Under the pieces are notes generated by a model that was not told where the DNA came from, searched no databases, and was given only the letters and a program-made list of their open reading frames with translations. Shown here piece by piece: positions 26,051-35,325 of a stretch of 64,000 nucleotides of DNA (its first letter is position 1; each line of letters starts with the position of its first letter). This stretch comes from Candidatus Halobonum tyrrellensis G22 (lineage in GTDB: Archaea; Halobacteriota; Halobacteria; Halobacteriales; Haloferacaceae): the NCBI RefSeq assembly GCF_000495475.1, contig NZ_ASGZ01000057.1, forward strand, positions 1-64,000, read 5' to 3'. A program made the translations under genes and the position numbers.

Positions 26051-28204
26051 ATGGAGTTCACGTCGGTTCCGGGCGTGGGCGAGAAGACGGCCGCCGCGCT
26101 CGCCGACCTCGACGGGGCCGAGGCGGCGCTCCGGGACGGGGACGTCGCTCGGCTCGCGCGGGCGGAGGGGCTCTCGGAGGGGCGAGCCGCCGCCATCGCC
26201 CGCGGCGCGATCCGCCGCCGCCACGACGACCCCGGGGGGTGGGCTGCGACCGACCGCGCGCAGGAACTCGCCGCCGACGCGCTCGGCCTGCTCCAGGAGC
26301 GGACGGTCACCGACTACGCGGCCAAGCGGCTGGAAACGCTGTACCCCAGCCCCACCCGCTCGCGGATCGAGGAGGTGCGCGAGTGGGCCGCCCGGGCGGT
26401 CGAGCGCGACCCCGACGAGGCCGTCCTCGCGGCGCTCGGCGGCGTCGAACCGCTGACGGAGCCGCGGGGGCTGCGGGTCCGCGAGCGGGCGGTCGCCACC
26501 GCCGACGCCGAGCGGTACGCCGAGGCGGAAGCGGCCTTCCCGGAACTGTCGGTCGAGGTGGTCGAGGACCGCCGCGGGCTGGCGGAGCTCGCGCGGTCGT
26601 ACTCCACCGTGGTCGCGCTCGACGAGGCGTTCGCCGGCGTCGACGTCGACGGCGACGTGCGGGTGCTCCCCGACGCCGAGGAGCACCCCGAGGAGGTGGT
26701 GCCCGAGCGGCTGCTCGCCTTCTTCGCGACGAACCGCGACCGCCTCCACGCCGCGGCGGACACCCACGAGGCCGCCGGACTCGACCCCGCCTGCGACCTC
26801 GACGTCCTGCGGGACGCGCTCGCGCGCGTGACCGACGACGGCGGCGTGGTCGGCGACGGCGAACTCGACCGGCTGTCGACGGCGGTCGACGACCTCGACG
26901 CGGCGGCGTCGACCGCGGCGTCGGTCGCCAACGACCGCCTGCGGGACGCCATCGGCGAGCGGAACGTCACCATCGAGGGTCGCGACTTCCTCTCGCTGGT
27001 CGAACAGGGGGCGCGCGTCGACTCGCTGCTCTCGCGGGAGCTCTCCGACGAGTACGACGAGGCCATCGGCGACGCGCGCACGCACATGGCCGACGCGCTC
27101 GACCTCGCGGAGGGGGAGGCGGAGTTCACCGAGCGGGTGTTCGCGGGCGAACCCACGTTCCCCGTCGAGTACAACGACGAACCCCTCTCGCGGCTGCGGA
27201 CCGAACTCAAGGCCGCCCGCGACCGCCGGGCCGCGAAGCTCAAGTCCGACCTCGCGGCCGACCTGGGGGCGCTCCGCGGCGACGTCGACGAGTTGGTGCG
27301 CGAGGCGCTCGAACTCGACGTGGAGCTCGCCGTCGCTCGGTTCGCCGACGACTTCGACTGCGTCGTCCCCGAGTTCGTCGAGAGCGAGGCCGCTACCACG
27401 GCTTCGGAGCGTGCGGACGCGCCGGCGGCCGCCGAACCCGGCGTGGCGACCGAGAGTGACGGACGGGGTCGCGGGGGGTTCCGGATCGAGGGCGGGCGGT
27501 CGCCGCTGCTCGACGTGCCGTTCGAGGAGGTGGACCCGGTCGACTACGAGGTGTCGGGGGTGACGCTGCTGTCGGGCGTCAACTCCGGCGGGAAGACGTC
27601 GACGCTCGACCTCGTCGGGCTGGTCGTCACGCTCGCGCACATGGGGTTGCCCGTCCCGGCCGAGTCGCTCCGGCTGCGGCGCGTCTCGGAGCTCCACTAC
27701 TACGCCAAGTCGCAGGGGACGCTCGACGCGGGCGCGTTCGAGTCGACGCTGCGGGACTTCGGCGACCTGGTCGACGGCGCGGCGGGGCGGCTCGTCCTCG
27801 TCGACGAACTCGAATCGATCACCGAGCCGGGGGCGTCCGCGAAGATCATCGCCGGGATTCTGGAGGCGCTCGACGACCAGGGGGCGACCGCGGTGTTCGT
27901 CTCCCACCTCGCCCGACAGATCCGCGAGGCGGCGGCGTTCGACGTGGCGGTCGACGGCATCGAGGCGGTCGGGCTGGAGGACGGCGAACTGGTGGTGAAC
28001 CGCTCGCCGCGGAAGGGCCACCTCGCGCGGTCGACGCCGGAACTCATCGTGGAGAAGTTGGCGCGGGAGGCGCGCGACGGCGAGGACCGGGCCGACCCGG
28101 CCTGCTCCGGCGATTCGGCGGGCGCGAGCGACCCCGGGGCGGGCGAGGCGGGCGAGTCGCCCGGCCGGGCGGGGTTCTACGACCGACTGTTGGGGAAGTT
28201 CTAG
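26051..28204 (+). CDS. MutS-like ATPase with N-terminal helix-hairpin-helix
   Basis: In 717 residues, an HhH motif (FTSVPGVGEKTAAALADLDG) opens the protein. A long helical region resembles the MutS core/lever, and the C-terminal MutS ATPase has Walker A GVNSGGKTSTLD at about 512-522, VDELESITEPG as Walker B, and AVFVSHLARQI. There is no MutS mismatch-recognition domain I, which places it with archaeal MutS2/MutS5-like proteins, not MutS1. A role in DNA branch processing or repair is an inference. A TTTTTCT element at 26018-26024 precedes the ATG by ~27 nt. It lies just upstream of orc1. Confidence 0.85.
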   Translation: MEFTSVPGVGEKTAAALADLDGAEAALRDGDVARLARAEGLSEGRAAAIARGAIRRRHDDPGGWAATDRAQELAADALGLLQERTVTDYAAKRLETLYPSPTRSRIEEVREWAARAVERDPDEAVLAALGGVEPLTEPRGLRVRERAVATADAERYAEAEAAFPELSVEVVEDRRGLAELARSYSTVVALDEAFAGVDVDGDVRVLPDAEEHPEEVVPERLLAFFATNRDRLHAAADTHEAAGLDPACDLDVLRDALARVTDDGGVVGDGELDRLSTAVDDLDAAASTAASVANDRLRDAIGERNVTIEGRDFLSLVEQGARVDSLLSRELSDEYDEAIGDARTHMADALDLAEGEAEFTERVFAGEPTFPVEYNDEPLSRLRTELKAARDRRAAKLKSDLAADLGALRGDVDELVREALELDVELAVARFADDFDCVVPEFVESEAATTASERADAPAAAEPGVATESDGRGRGGFRIEGGRSPLLDVPFEEVDPVDYEVSGVTLLSGVNSGGKTSTLDLVGLVVTLAHMGLPVPAESLRLRRVSELHYYAKSQGTLDAGAFESTLRDFGDLVDGAAGRLVLVDELESITEPGASAKIIAGILEALDDQGATAVFVSHLARQIREAAAFDVAVDGIEAVGLEDGELVVNRSPRKGHLARSTPELIVEKLAREARDGEDRADPACSGDSAGASDPGAGEAGESPGRAGFYDRLLGKF

Positions 28205-28231
28205 CCGGGCCGACCCGGGATCGACCGGTGC

Positions 28232-28295
28232 GAAACTGAAACTGGTACTCGAAGAGACCCGCCGAAGGGGCGGCGATACGACCACTTTCAGTTCC
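28232..28295. repeat. Inverted repeat upstream of orc1/cdc6
   Basis: GAAACTGAAACTGGT (28232-28246) and ACCACTTTCAGTTCC (28281-28295) are inverted copies matching at 13 of 15 positions, with a 34-bp spacer containing GAAGGGGCGG. CCGGTGCG also occurs beside both arms (about 28225 and 28294). They may be Orc1-binding (ORB-like) or regulator sites; neither is proven. Confidence 0.5.
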
Positions 28296-28314
28296 GGTGC
28301 GCTGTCGGGGAATC

Positions 28315-28320
28315 GTTAAG
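28315..28320 (+). promoter_or_regulatory. TATA-like element of orc1/cdc6
   Basis: GTTAAG lies about 29 nt before the ATG at 28349, right after the inverted repeat. Anything bound to the right-hand arm could therefore block transcription of orc1. Confidence 0.5.
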
Positions 28321-28348
28321 TGTCCGGACGCGACACCTCTCAGGTACG

Positions 28349-29473
28349 ATGCCCGGAGACGACGAGGGGATGTTGTCGTGGGACGAGTCGGTGTTCCGCG
28401 ACGAACACGTCTTCGAGGTGGACTACGTCCCCGAGACGTTCCGTCACCGGGAGACCCAACTGGAGTCGCTGAAGTACGCGCTCCGGCCCGCCGCGCGGGG
28501 GTCGCGCCCGCTCAACACCGTGGTGCGCGGGCCGCCCGGCACCGGCAAGACCACGTCGGTCCAGAAACTGTTCTCGGAACTGCGCGCCCAGACGGACGTG
28601 CGGGCGGTCCACGTCAACTGTCAGGTGGACTCGACGCGCTACGCGGTGTTCTCGCGGGTGTTCGAGGGGCTGTTCGACTACGAGCCGCCCTCGTCGGGCA
28701 TCTCGTTCAAGAAACTGTTCGGCCAGATCGCCGACCGCCTGGTCGAACGGGACGACGTGCTCGTGGTCGCGCTCGACGACGTGAACTACCTCTTCTACGA
28801 GAACGAGGCGTCGGACACGCTCTACTCGCTGTTGCGCGCCCACGAGGCCCACCCGGGCGCGAAGATCGGCGTGATCTGCATCTCGTCGGACCTGGCGCTC
28901 GACGTGGTCGACGGTCTCGACTCGCGCGTCCAGTCGGTGTTCCGCCCGGAGGAGGTGTACTTCCCGGTGTACGACGTCGACGAGATCGTCGACATCCTCC
29001 GCGAGCGCGCCGACCGCGGCTTCCACGACGGGGTGCTCGGCGCGCCCGAACTCGACCGGGTGGCCGACCTCACCGCGGAGTCGGGCGACCTCCGGGTCGG
29101 GATCGACCTGCTCCACCGCGCGGGGCTGAACGCCGAGATGCGCGCGTCGAAGACGGTGTCCGTCGACGACGTCGAGTCGGCGTACGACAAGTCGAAGTAC
29201 GTCCACCTCTCGCGGAGCCTCCGGGGGCTCTCGGACTCCGAGCGCGCGCTCGTGGCCGTCATCGCCGACAACGACGGCGAGCAGGCGGGCGCGGTGTACG
29301 AGGCGTTCCACGAGCGCACCGACCTGGGCTACACGCGCTACTCGGAGATCGTCAACAAACTCGACCAACTCGGCATCATCGAGACGGAGTACGCCGAGGT
29401 GGACGGGAGGGGACGCTCGCGGTCGCTCACGCTGGCGTACGACGCCGACGCCGTGGTCGACCGGCTGGAGTAG
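28349..29473 (+). CDS. orc1: Orc1/Cdc6 replication initiator
   Basis: This 374-residue AAA+ protein recognises archaeal origins and loads MCM. It has Walker A RGPPGTGKTTSV at about 59-70, Walker B VVALDDVNYLF, sensor 1 GVICISSDLAL and sensor 2 in LRVGIDLLHRAG. A C-terminal winged helix spans about 300-374 (YSEIVNKLDQLGIIE). Haloarchaea carry many paralogues, and only those beside ORB repeats mark origins. The inverted repeat immediately upstream makes a local binding site possible. The gene is complete. Confidence 0.93.
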   Translation: MPGDDEGMLSWDESVFRDEHVFEVDYVPETFRHRETQLESLKYALRPAARGSRPLNTVVRGPPGTGKTTSVQKLFSELRAQTDVRAVHVNCQVDSTRYAVFSRVFEGLFDYEPPSSGISFKKLFGQIADRLVERDDVLVVALDDVNYLFYENEASDTLYSLLRAHEAHPGAKIGVICISSDLALDVVDGLDSRVQSVFRPEEVYFPVYDVDEIVDILRERADRGFHDGVLGAPELDRVADLTAESGDLRVGIDLLHRAGLNAEMRASKTVSVDDVESAYDKSKYVHLSRSLRGLSDSERALVAVIADNDGEQAGAVYEAFHERTDLGYTRYSEIVNKLDQLGIIETEYAEVDGRGRSRSLTLAYDADAVVDRLE

Positions 29474-29511
29474 GCCGCCCGTTCGGCCGCTCCGCAGCCG
29501 TGTTCCGACGC

Positions 29512-29715
29512 TCACTCCTCGGCGGCGTAGTCGTGCCCGACCACGAGCGCCGTGACGTTGCCGACGACGAGTGCGGCGACCAGCGGCAGGTCGGCCGGCG
29601 CCAGCGGACCGACCGCCACCACGAGCAGATTCGCCGGCGCCATCGCGACGGCGAGCCGGAAGGCGACCCCCCGCACCGCGCCGAGGAGGGGCGGTGCGGC
29701 GGTGGCGGAGGACAT
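29512..29715 (-). CDS. Small hydrophobic protein
   Basis: This predicted 67-residue protein (MSSATAAPPLLGAVRG...VGHDYAAEE) has two hydrophobic segments (about 15-38 and 40-58). It lies between orc1 (convergent) and tyrS (divergent). No family is recognised. Support is limited to an intact frame with an ATG, sensible hydrophobicity and a charged C-terminus. Confidence 0.5.
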   Translation of the reverse strand: MSSATAAPPLLGAVRGVAFRLAVAMAPANLLVVAVGPLAPADLPLVAALVVGNVTALVVGHDYAAEE

Positions 29716-29906
29716 GGGTGCCCGAACCGACGTTGCGGGGCGGATTAGTACGAACCCGATAAACGACGAGGTGAGCCGGCTCGTCGGGCGCTACTCGCTC
29801 GCGTCCGCGGCCGGCCGTCCCGCCGGCGTGGGGCGCCCCGGGTCGTCCGTCGGGCGCCGTCACACACATCCGAAAGACGTAATCGGCGCACGGCGGATCT
29901 CCGAGT

Positions 29907-30944
29907 ATGAGTACGGACGCCTACGAGCGGCTCACCCGGAACGTCTCCGAGGTGGTCACCGAGGAGGAGGTACGCGCGCTGGCCGACGACCCCGAGGGCA
30001 AGCGGGTGTACGTCGGGTACGAGCCGTCGGGCGTCCTCCACATCGGGCACATGCTGACGGCGAACAAGCTGATCGACCTCCAGGAGTTGGGCTTCGAGGT
30101 GGTCGTCCTGCTCGCCGACGTTCACGCCTACCTCAACGACAAGGGGACGTTCGCGGAGATCCGCGACACCGCCGAGCGGATGCGCGAGCAGTTCGTCGCG
30201 TACGGGCTCTCCGAGGACCGCACCGAGTTCGTCCTCGGCTCGGAGTTCGAACTCGACGAGCCGTACGCCCTCGACCTCCACGAACTCGAACTGTCGACCA
30301 CGCTCAACCGCGCCCAGCGCGCGATGGCCGAGATCCAGGGCGGCGACACCGCGAAGGTGAGCCACGTGGTCTACCCGCTGATGCAGGCGCTCGACATCGT
30401 CTACCTCGATCTGGACCTCGCGGTCGGCGGGACCGACCAGCGGAAGGTCCACATGCTCCACCGCGAAGTCGTTTCCGGCATCGACGACGGCGAGAGCGAC
30501 CACCGCTACGAGGCGCGGCCGTGTCTCCACACGCCGATCATCGCCGACCTCACGACCGGCGTGGGGAAGATGTCGTCGTCGTCCGGCGTCTCGCTGTCGA
30601 TGGAGGACTCCACGGAGGCCATCGAGGAGAAGGTGAACGCGGCGTTCTGTCCGCCGACGCGCGACCCCGACCCCGACGGCGAGGGGAACGACCGCGAGAA
30701 CCCCGTCTTGGAGATATTCCGCTACCACGTGTTCCCGCGGTTCGAGACCGTCGTGGTCGAACGCCCCGAGGAGTACGGCGGCGACCTGAAGTACGACGAC
30801 TACGAGGCGCTCGCCGGCGACCTCGAGTCCGGCGAACTCCACCCCGCCGACGCGAAGGGCGCGCTCGCGGAGTACCTCGACGAGTTGATCGCGCCCGGCC
30901 GCGAGGTGCTCCGGGCGGCCGGAACCGACGCCGGCGACGAGTGA
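29907..30944 (+). CDS. tyrS: Tyrosyl-tRNA synthetase
   Basis: This class I aminoacyl-tRNA synthetase charges tRNA-Tyr. In 345 residues, the HIGH motif is at about 45-48 (GVLHIGHMLT) and KMSSS at about 221-225 (GVGKMSSSSG). The tyrosine pocket is represented by YVGYEPSG and PLMQALDIVYLDLDLAVGGTDQRK. The length and lack of an S4 domain fit the archaeal/eukaryotic type. The promoter region has only a weak TATA (GTAATC near 29879). It is monocistronic. Confidence 0.96.
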   Translation: MSTDAYERLTRNVSEVVTEEEVRALADDPEGKRVYVGYEPSGVLHIGHMLTANKLIDLQELGFEVVVLLADVHAYLNDKGTFAEIRDTAERMREQFVAYGLSEDRTEFVLGSEFELDEPYALDLHELELSTTLNRAQRAMAEIQGGDTAKVSHVVYPLMQALDIVYLDLDLAVGGTDQRKVHMLHREVVSGIDDGESDHRYEARPCLHTPIIADLTTGVGKMSSSSGVSLSMEDSTEAIEEKVNAAFCPPTRDPDPDGEGNDRENPVLEIFRYHVFPRFETVVVERPEEYGGDLKYDDYEALAGDLESGELHPADAKGALAEYLDELIAPGREVLRAAGTDAGDE

Positions 30945-31019
30945 CGGAAACTGCGGGACCGAGCGCTCACCGCCGGGCGGCGCGGCCCCGCGCCCGCGTC
31001 GACCGGGACCGCGACCCGG

Positions 31020-31199
31020 TCACGCGAAGCCGAACTGCTGCATCAGGTTGCTCGCGAACCCCTTGACCACCAGCCCGAGTCCGATCAGCATCAGCGCCAT
31101 CCCGCCGGCGACTATCAGCGAGTCGACGGCGATGACCACCAGTCCCGCCAGCAGCAGGACGAGACCGCCCACGCCGGCCGTTCCGAGTCTCTCGAACAT
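31020..31199 (-). CDS. Small membrane protein, DUF7470-like
   Basis: This 59-residue protein, [20 protein letters not shown] followed by a second helix ([18 protein letters not shown]), has two membrane segments separated by SLIVAG. I took the ATG at 31199, which removes an unlikely Arg/Pro-rich leader. It resembles a conserved haloarchaeal small membrane protein family (DUF7470 from memory). Function is unknown. It is divergent from eIF1A. Confidence 0.72.
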   Translation of the reverse strand: MFERLGTAGVGGLVLLLAGLVVIAVDSLIVAGGMALMLIGLGLVVKGFASNLMQQFGFA

Positions 31200-31312
31200 A
31201 CTCGGCGGTACCCCCGACGCGTGAAAACGCCGGCGGTCGGGCGGCGGGCGTGCGGCGGTCGGGCGGCGGGCGCGCGGAGCGTGGGACGGACGACGGGGGC
31301 GGCATGCGCTGA

Positions 31313-31319
31313 CTTTACA
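31313..31319 (+). promoter_or_regulatory. TATA box of eIF1A
   Basis: CTTTACA lies about 28 nt before the ATG at 31344. This fits a leaderless transcript and supports that start over the longer open frame that begins upstream at 31221. Confidence 0.6.
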
Positions 31320-31343
31320 TCGGACGCGTCGAACCCGGCGGGT

Positions 31344-31631
31344 ATGGGCGACGACGACTCCCGGACGACCGAACTCCGGATGCCCGACGACGACGAGGTG
31401 TTCGCCGAGGTGACGGAGATGCTCGGGGCGAACCGCGTCGAGGTCCGGTGTGCCGACGGCGCCGAGCGGACCGCGCGCATCCCCGGCCGGATGCAGAAGC
31501 GCGTCTGGATCCGCGAGGGCGACGTGGTGCTCGTCGAGCCGTGGGACTGGCAAGACGAGAAGGGCGACATCACCTGCCGCTACGAGCAGAGCGAGGCGGA
31601 ACAGCTCCGCGACGCAGGCCACCTCCGGTGA
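31344..31631 (+). CDS. eif1A: Translation initiation factor eIF-1A
   Basis: This 95-residue OB-fold factor binds the ribosomal A site during initiation. Family sequence includes [48 protein letters not shown] and [16 protein letters not shown]. It is complete and lacks the long tails of the eukaryotic protein. The next gene on the strand is rio1, as is common in archaea, where both act on the small ribosomal subunit. Confidence 0.96.
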   Translation: MGDDDSRTTELRMPDDDEVFAEVTEMLGANRVEVRCADGAERTARIPGRMQKRVWIREGDVVLVEPWDWQDEKGDITCRYEQSEAEQLRDAGHLR

Positions 31632-31772
31632 GCCGCGGGGCGACGCCGAGCGACGGCCGTCCGGGCCGCGAGCGCCGGTCGCCGTGAGCGGGGGCGCTCG
31701 CCGTGGAGTCGGGAGCGCGACCCGCGGCCGGACTGGCGAGGCTTTTCATGGCCGGGGGTCGAAGGTGCGACG

Positions 31773-32720
31773 ATGAGCGGCGAACGCGGCGAGTTCGGCC
31801 TGACCGACCCCGAGGAGTCGGACGTCCCCGGCGACGAGTGGGAGGAACTGGACGTCTCGGACGACGAGGCCGACCGCATCGCCCGCCGCCAGGACCACGC
31901 GTTCAACCAGTTCCGCGAGCGGATCAAGAACACCGAGCAGTTCAAAGTCGAGGCGGCGGTGTTCGACGACGCGACGCTCGCTGCGCTGTACAAACTCGTC
32001 CAGGACGGCCACATCGCCGCGTTCGGCGGACCAGTCTCGACGGGGAAGGAGGCGAACGTCTACGAGGCGCTCGGCGACGACGACCACGAACTCGCGGTGA
32101 AGGTGTACCGGATCAACACCTCGAACTTCCGGCAGATGCGCGACTACCTCGAGGGCGACCCCCGGTTCGAGGGGATCGGCGGCGACAAGAAGGCGGTCGT
32201 GCTCGCGTGGGTCCGCAAGGAGTTCGCCACCCTCCGGCGGGCGAAGCGGGCGGGCGTGCGCGTCCCCGAACCGATCGCGGTCCAGCGGAACGTGCTCGTG
32301 ATGGACCTCGTCGGCCACGCCGACGACCGCGCGCGCCGGCTGGCCGAGGTGACCGTCGAGAACCCCGAGACGGCGTACGAGGTGGTCCGCGAGTACATGC
32401 GTCGGCTCTACTCGGCGGGGCTGATCCACGGCGACCTCTCGGAGTACAACCTGATCATCCACGAGGGCGAACTGTTCGTCATCGACCTCGGGCAGGCGAT
32501 CACCGTCCACCACCCGAACGCCGACGACTTCCTCGACCGCGACTGCCGGAACGTCGCCTCGTTCTTCTCCCGGCAGGGGCTGGACGTGACCGGCGACGAC
32601 CTCCACGAGTACGTTACCCGCCCGGAGCCGGAGCCGTCCGCGGACGCCGAGTCGGTCGAGGCGGAGTCGACCCACTCGGCGGGGTCGACGACCGGGACGG
32701 ACGCGACGGGCGAGGAGTAG
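31773..32720 (+). CDS. rio1: RIO1-type serine/threonine protein kinase
   Basis: This atypical kinase/ATPase takes part in late 40S/30S subunit maturation. In 315 residues there is the P-loop-like GGPVSTGKEANVYEA at about 88-102, the ATP-anchoring Lys in LAVKVYRI, catalytic HGDLSEYNLI and metal-binding VIDLGQAI. A low-complexity acidic tail fills the last ~30 residues. GGCTTTTCATGG about 27 nt before the ATG is a likely promoter. The eIF1A-rio1 order suggests linked roles in small-subunit function. Confidence 0.94.
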   Translation: MSGERGEFGLTDPEESDVPGDEWEELDVSDDEADRIARRQDHAFNQFRERIKNTEQFKVEAAVFDDATLAALYKLVQDGHIAAFGGPVSTGKEANVYEALGDDDHELAVKVYRINTSNFRQMRDYLEGDPRFEGIGGDKKAVVLAWVRKEFATLRRAKRAGVRVPEPIAVQRNVLVMDLVGHADDRARRLAEVTVENPETAYEVVREYMRRLYSAGLIHGDLSEYNLIIHEGELFVIDLGQAITVHHPNADDFLDRDCRNVASFFSRQGLDVTGDDLHEYVTRPEPEPSADAESVEAESTHSAGSTTGTDATGEE

Positions 32721-32765
32721 CGGGGCGTCGCGGCGGCCTGCGGCCGGCGGTCCGTCTCCCCGGCC

Positions 32766-33938
32766 TCACTCCGCCGCCCCGGACCCGAACCCCGTCCGCT
32801 CGGCGTCCGCGAGCGCCCGGTCGGCCGCCGCCTCGATGGAGAACTCCCGTACCACGTCGCCGTCGCGCACCAGCGGTTCGAGCAACGCCTCCGCGCCGTC
32901 GGGTCCGTCCCGGTCGCGGAGGCCGACCGCGTGGCCGCCGTCGGCGGTGCGGTACACCTCCTTCGCGCCCGAGAGCTTCCCGCGTTTCGCACAGGGTTCG
33001 CCCTCGACTTCGACGATGTCGAGCGCGAAGTCGACCGGGTCGGCGTTCGAGACGTAGCCGCCGACGCCGAAGCCGTCGGCCACGTCGCGCAACGCGCGGA
33101 GCTCCGCGGGGCCCAGCCCGCCGGAGACGAACACGTCGACGCCGTCCATCTCCCGGGCGTCGAGTTCCCACTCGACTTCCCGGAGGATGTGCCGGAAGTC
33201 GCCGCGGCGCGAGGCGGTGGTGTCGAGTCTGACGCCGTCGAGGTCGTCGCCGAGCGTCTCGACCGCCCGCACGACCTCGTCCTTCTCGTCGGAGTAGGTG
33301 TCACACAGCGCGACCCGCGGGGTGTCGGCGGGCACCGCCTCGTCGAACGCGCGCCACGCCGCCTCCTGTTCGCCCCGGCCGAAGCAGATGACGAGCGCGT
33401 GCGGCATCGTCCCCGACGCCTCCCGGTCGAGGAGTTCGCCCGCCGCGACGTGCGAGAAGCCGTCGAACCCCGCCAGCAGCGCGCTCCGCTCGATCATCCC
33501 CGCGATACTCGGGTGGACGTGCCGGGCGCCGAACGACAGCAGGTCCGACTCGGGCGCCGCGCGGCGACAGTTCAGGGCGGCGGTCGCCACCCCCGACGCG
33601 TGCGAGAGGAAGCCCAGGAGGGAGGTTTCGAACCGGGCGAACGAGCGGTACGGTCCCTCGAGCCGCATCACCGGGCCGCCGTCGAACAGCGTCCCCTCGG
33701 GGAGCGCGTCGACCGTCACCGCGTCGTCGAGCCCCGCCAGCAGCGCCGCGGCGTCCTTCACGCCCGCGAGCAGTTCGAACTCGCCGGCGGGGAACTGGTC
33801 GGCGGTCACCTCGGCGACCACGGTCGGGTTCCGCTCGGCGTGCCGGAGCGTCTCCTCGGTCCGGAGGAAGTACGCGTCGGTCGCGGAGCCGTCGCGGATG
33901 GTCTCCGGCGGGACGATGTCGAACTCGGGGGCGGCCAT
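32766..33938 (-). CDS. pncB: Nicotinate phosphoribosyltransferase
   Basis: This enzyme makes nicotinate mononucleotide from nicotinate and PRPP for NAD salvage. The 390 residues begin with the family N-terminus (TIRDGSATDAYFLRTEETLR). They include LEGPYRSFARFETSLLGFL, the barrel segment SFGARHVHPSIAG with its phosphoribosylation-type His, and VFVSGGLGPAEL. Length fits the archaeal type. It converges on rio1. Aspartate dehydrogenase at 45.4 kb is another NAD-biosynthesis gene. Confidence 0.93.
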   Translation of the reverse strand: MAAPEFDIVPPETIRDGSATDAYFLRTEETLRHAERNPTVVAEVTADQFPAGEFELLAGVKDAAALLAGLDDAVTVDALPEGTLFDGGPVMRLEGPYRSFARFETSLLGFLSHASGVATAALNCRRAAPESDLLSFGARHVHPSIAGMIERSALLAGFDGFSHVAAGELLDREASGTMPHALVICFGRGEQEAAWRAFDEAVPADTPRVALCDTYSDEKDEVVRAVETLGDDLDGVRLDTTASRRGDFRHILREVEWELDAREMDGVDVFVSGGLGPAELRALRDVADGFGVGGYVSNADPVDFALDIVEVEGEPCAKRGKLSGAKEVYRTADGGHAVGLRDRDGPDGAEALLEPLVRDGDVVREFSIEAAADRALADAERTGFGSGAAE

Positions 33939-34052
33939 ACTACAGTCGGTTACCGGCCGGAGTGAAAAGTGGCGCGTCCCGCGGGCCGTCCCGGCGTGCG
34001 GGTCGGCAGGGGCGGTGACCGGAGCGACCGCCCCGGCGTCCGGGCCGGCGGG

Positions 34053-34832
34053 TCAGGGTTCGTGGACGTGCCCGCACTCGGGGCACTTGACCTCCTCGCC
34101 GCGGACCTCCGCGCTCGCCTCGCGCACGTCGCGCATCACCGTCGAGATGCGGTCCTCGGCGGCGAGTTCCTCCTCGACGGCGAGGTCCACACCCTCGACT
34201 TCCAGGAGGAACTTCGCCACCTCGGTCACCTCGTACATCATGTCGTCGAGGTCCTCGGCGGTGAAGAAGCCGCACATCGCGCCGTAGAGGAACGTCGCGC
34301 CAGCCTTCCGCACCTTCTCCTCGAAGGAGGCGCGCGCCTGGTTCACGGCTTGGGGCGTGTACGTGTCGGTCATGAACGGCACCAGTCGGGGGAGGTTCTC
34401 GCCGATCTTGGTCATCTCGACGCCCGTCTCCGTCCGGAAGTCCGCACACAGCCGTGCGATGGCCCACTCCCGCGCGGTCACGTACGTCCGGTCGCGGAGG
34501 AACTCGTTGACCCGGTCGTACTCCGCGCGGTCCATCTTCTGGAACCGGTCGTACTTCCGGACGTCGCGGGGGACGTCCCCCGGCGCGTCCGCGCCCACGT
34601 CCGGTCCCGGGGGGGAGCCGTCGCTCGCCGCGTCCGCCCCCGACCGGTCGTCGGCCGCCTCGGCGTCCGCCCCGTCGCTCGGCTCCGCGGCCGCGCTCGC
34701 CCCCGTCGCCGTGGTCTCGTCTCCGTCCGCCCCCGCCGCGCCGGCGTCCGCCTCGCCGTCGGCGGGTGTCGCGTCGTCGGGGGTCTCGCCCGTCCGCTCC
34801 GTCGCGGGGTCGTCCCCGGCGTCGTCTGCCAT
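34053..34832 (-). CDS. DUF5806 family protein
   Basis: This 259-residue protein has an acidic, Ala/Asp/Pro-rich first ~90 residues. A conserved helical part follows (DVRKYDRFQKMDRAEYDRV, then EMTKIGENLPRLVPFMTDTY), and the C-terminus VKCPECGHVHEP is zinc-ribbon-like with only one CxxC. From memory it matches the haloarchaeal DUF5806 family of unknown function. The ATG at 34832 is used although the frame is open further upstream, where it runs antisense to other genes. Confidence 0.8.
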   Translation of the reverse strand: MADDAGDDPATERTGETPDDATPADGEADAGAAGADGDETTATGASAAAEPSDGADAEAADDRSGADAASDGSPPGPDVGADAPGDVPRDVRKYDRFQKMDRAEYDRVNEFLRDRTYVTAREWAIARLCADFRTETGVEMTKIGENLPRLVPFMTDTYTPQAVNQARASFEEKVRKAGATFLYGAMCGFFTAEDLDDMMYEVTEVAKFLLEVEGVDLAVEEELAAEDRISTVMRDVREASAEVRGEEVKCPECGHVHEP

Positions 34833-34956
34833 GGAGAGCCGTACCCGGCCCGCCCTCAAAAACCCGTTCCCGGGCGTCGGAGGCGGCCGCCCGGTCGCCG
34901 CGCCGGGGGCGGCGAGCGGCGGCACGCTTTTTGTCCGGCGCTTCCCACCGACCGGC

Positions 34957-35325
34957 ATGAAAATCCTGCTGGGGATCGGGGGGAGCGACGACTCGTTCAC
35001 CGCGCTCGAAACCACGGTGGAGCGCGCGCGGACGGCCGGCGACGACCTCACGGTCGCGGTGGTGGACAACCCCAGCGCCGACCGGACGTACGACGACGTC
35101 GAGGCGCGCGTCCGGTCGGTCCTCGCCGAGGCGGACCTCGACGCCGACGTGCGCCGCGTCGAGGGCGACGCCGGTAGCCGACTGGTCGACATCGCGGAGT
35201 CGGAGGGGTTCGACCGGATCGCCCTCGGGGGCGGGCGGCGCAGCCCGATGGGGAAGATATCGCTCGGCCAGATAGCCCAGTTCGTCCTGCTCAACTCGCA
35301 GGTCTCGGTGACCCTCGTCAGATGA
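34957..35325 (+). CDS. Universal stress protein family protein
   Basis: This 122-residue alpha/beta protein starts MKILLGIGGSDDSFTALETT, a UspA-type opening, and ends with the nucleotide-loop variant LGGGRRSPMGKISLGQIAQF. The classical G-2x-G-9x-G-S/T loop is modified, so ATP binding is uncertain. CGCTTTTTGTCC about 27 nt upstream of the ATG is a strong TATA-like element. Its TGA overlaps the GNAT start (ATGA), so the two genes are translationally coupled. Confidence 0.88.
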   Translation: MKILLGIGGSDDSFTALETTVERARTAGDDLTVAVVDNPSADRTYDDVEARVRSVLAEADLDADVRRVEGDAGSRLVDIAESEGFDRIALGGGRRSPMGKISLGQIAQFVLLNSQVSVTLVR

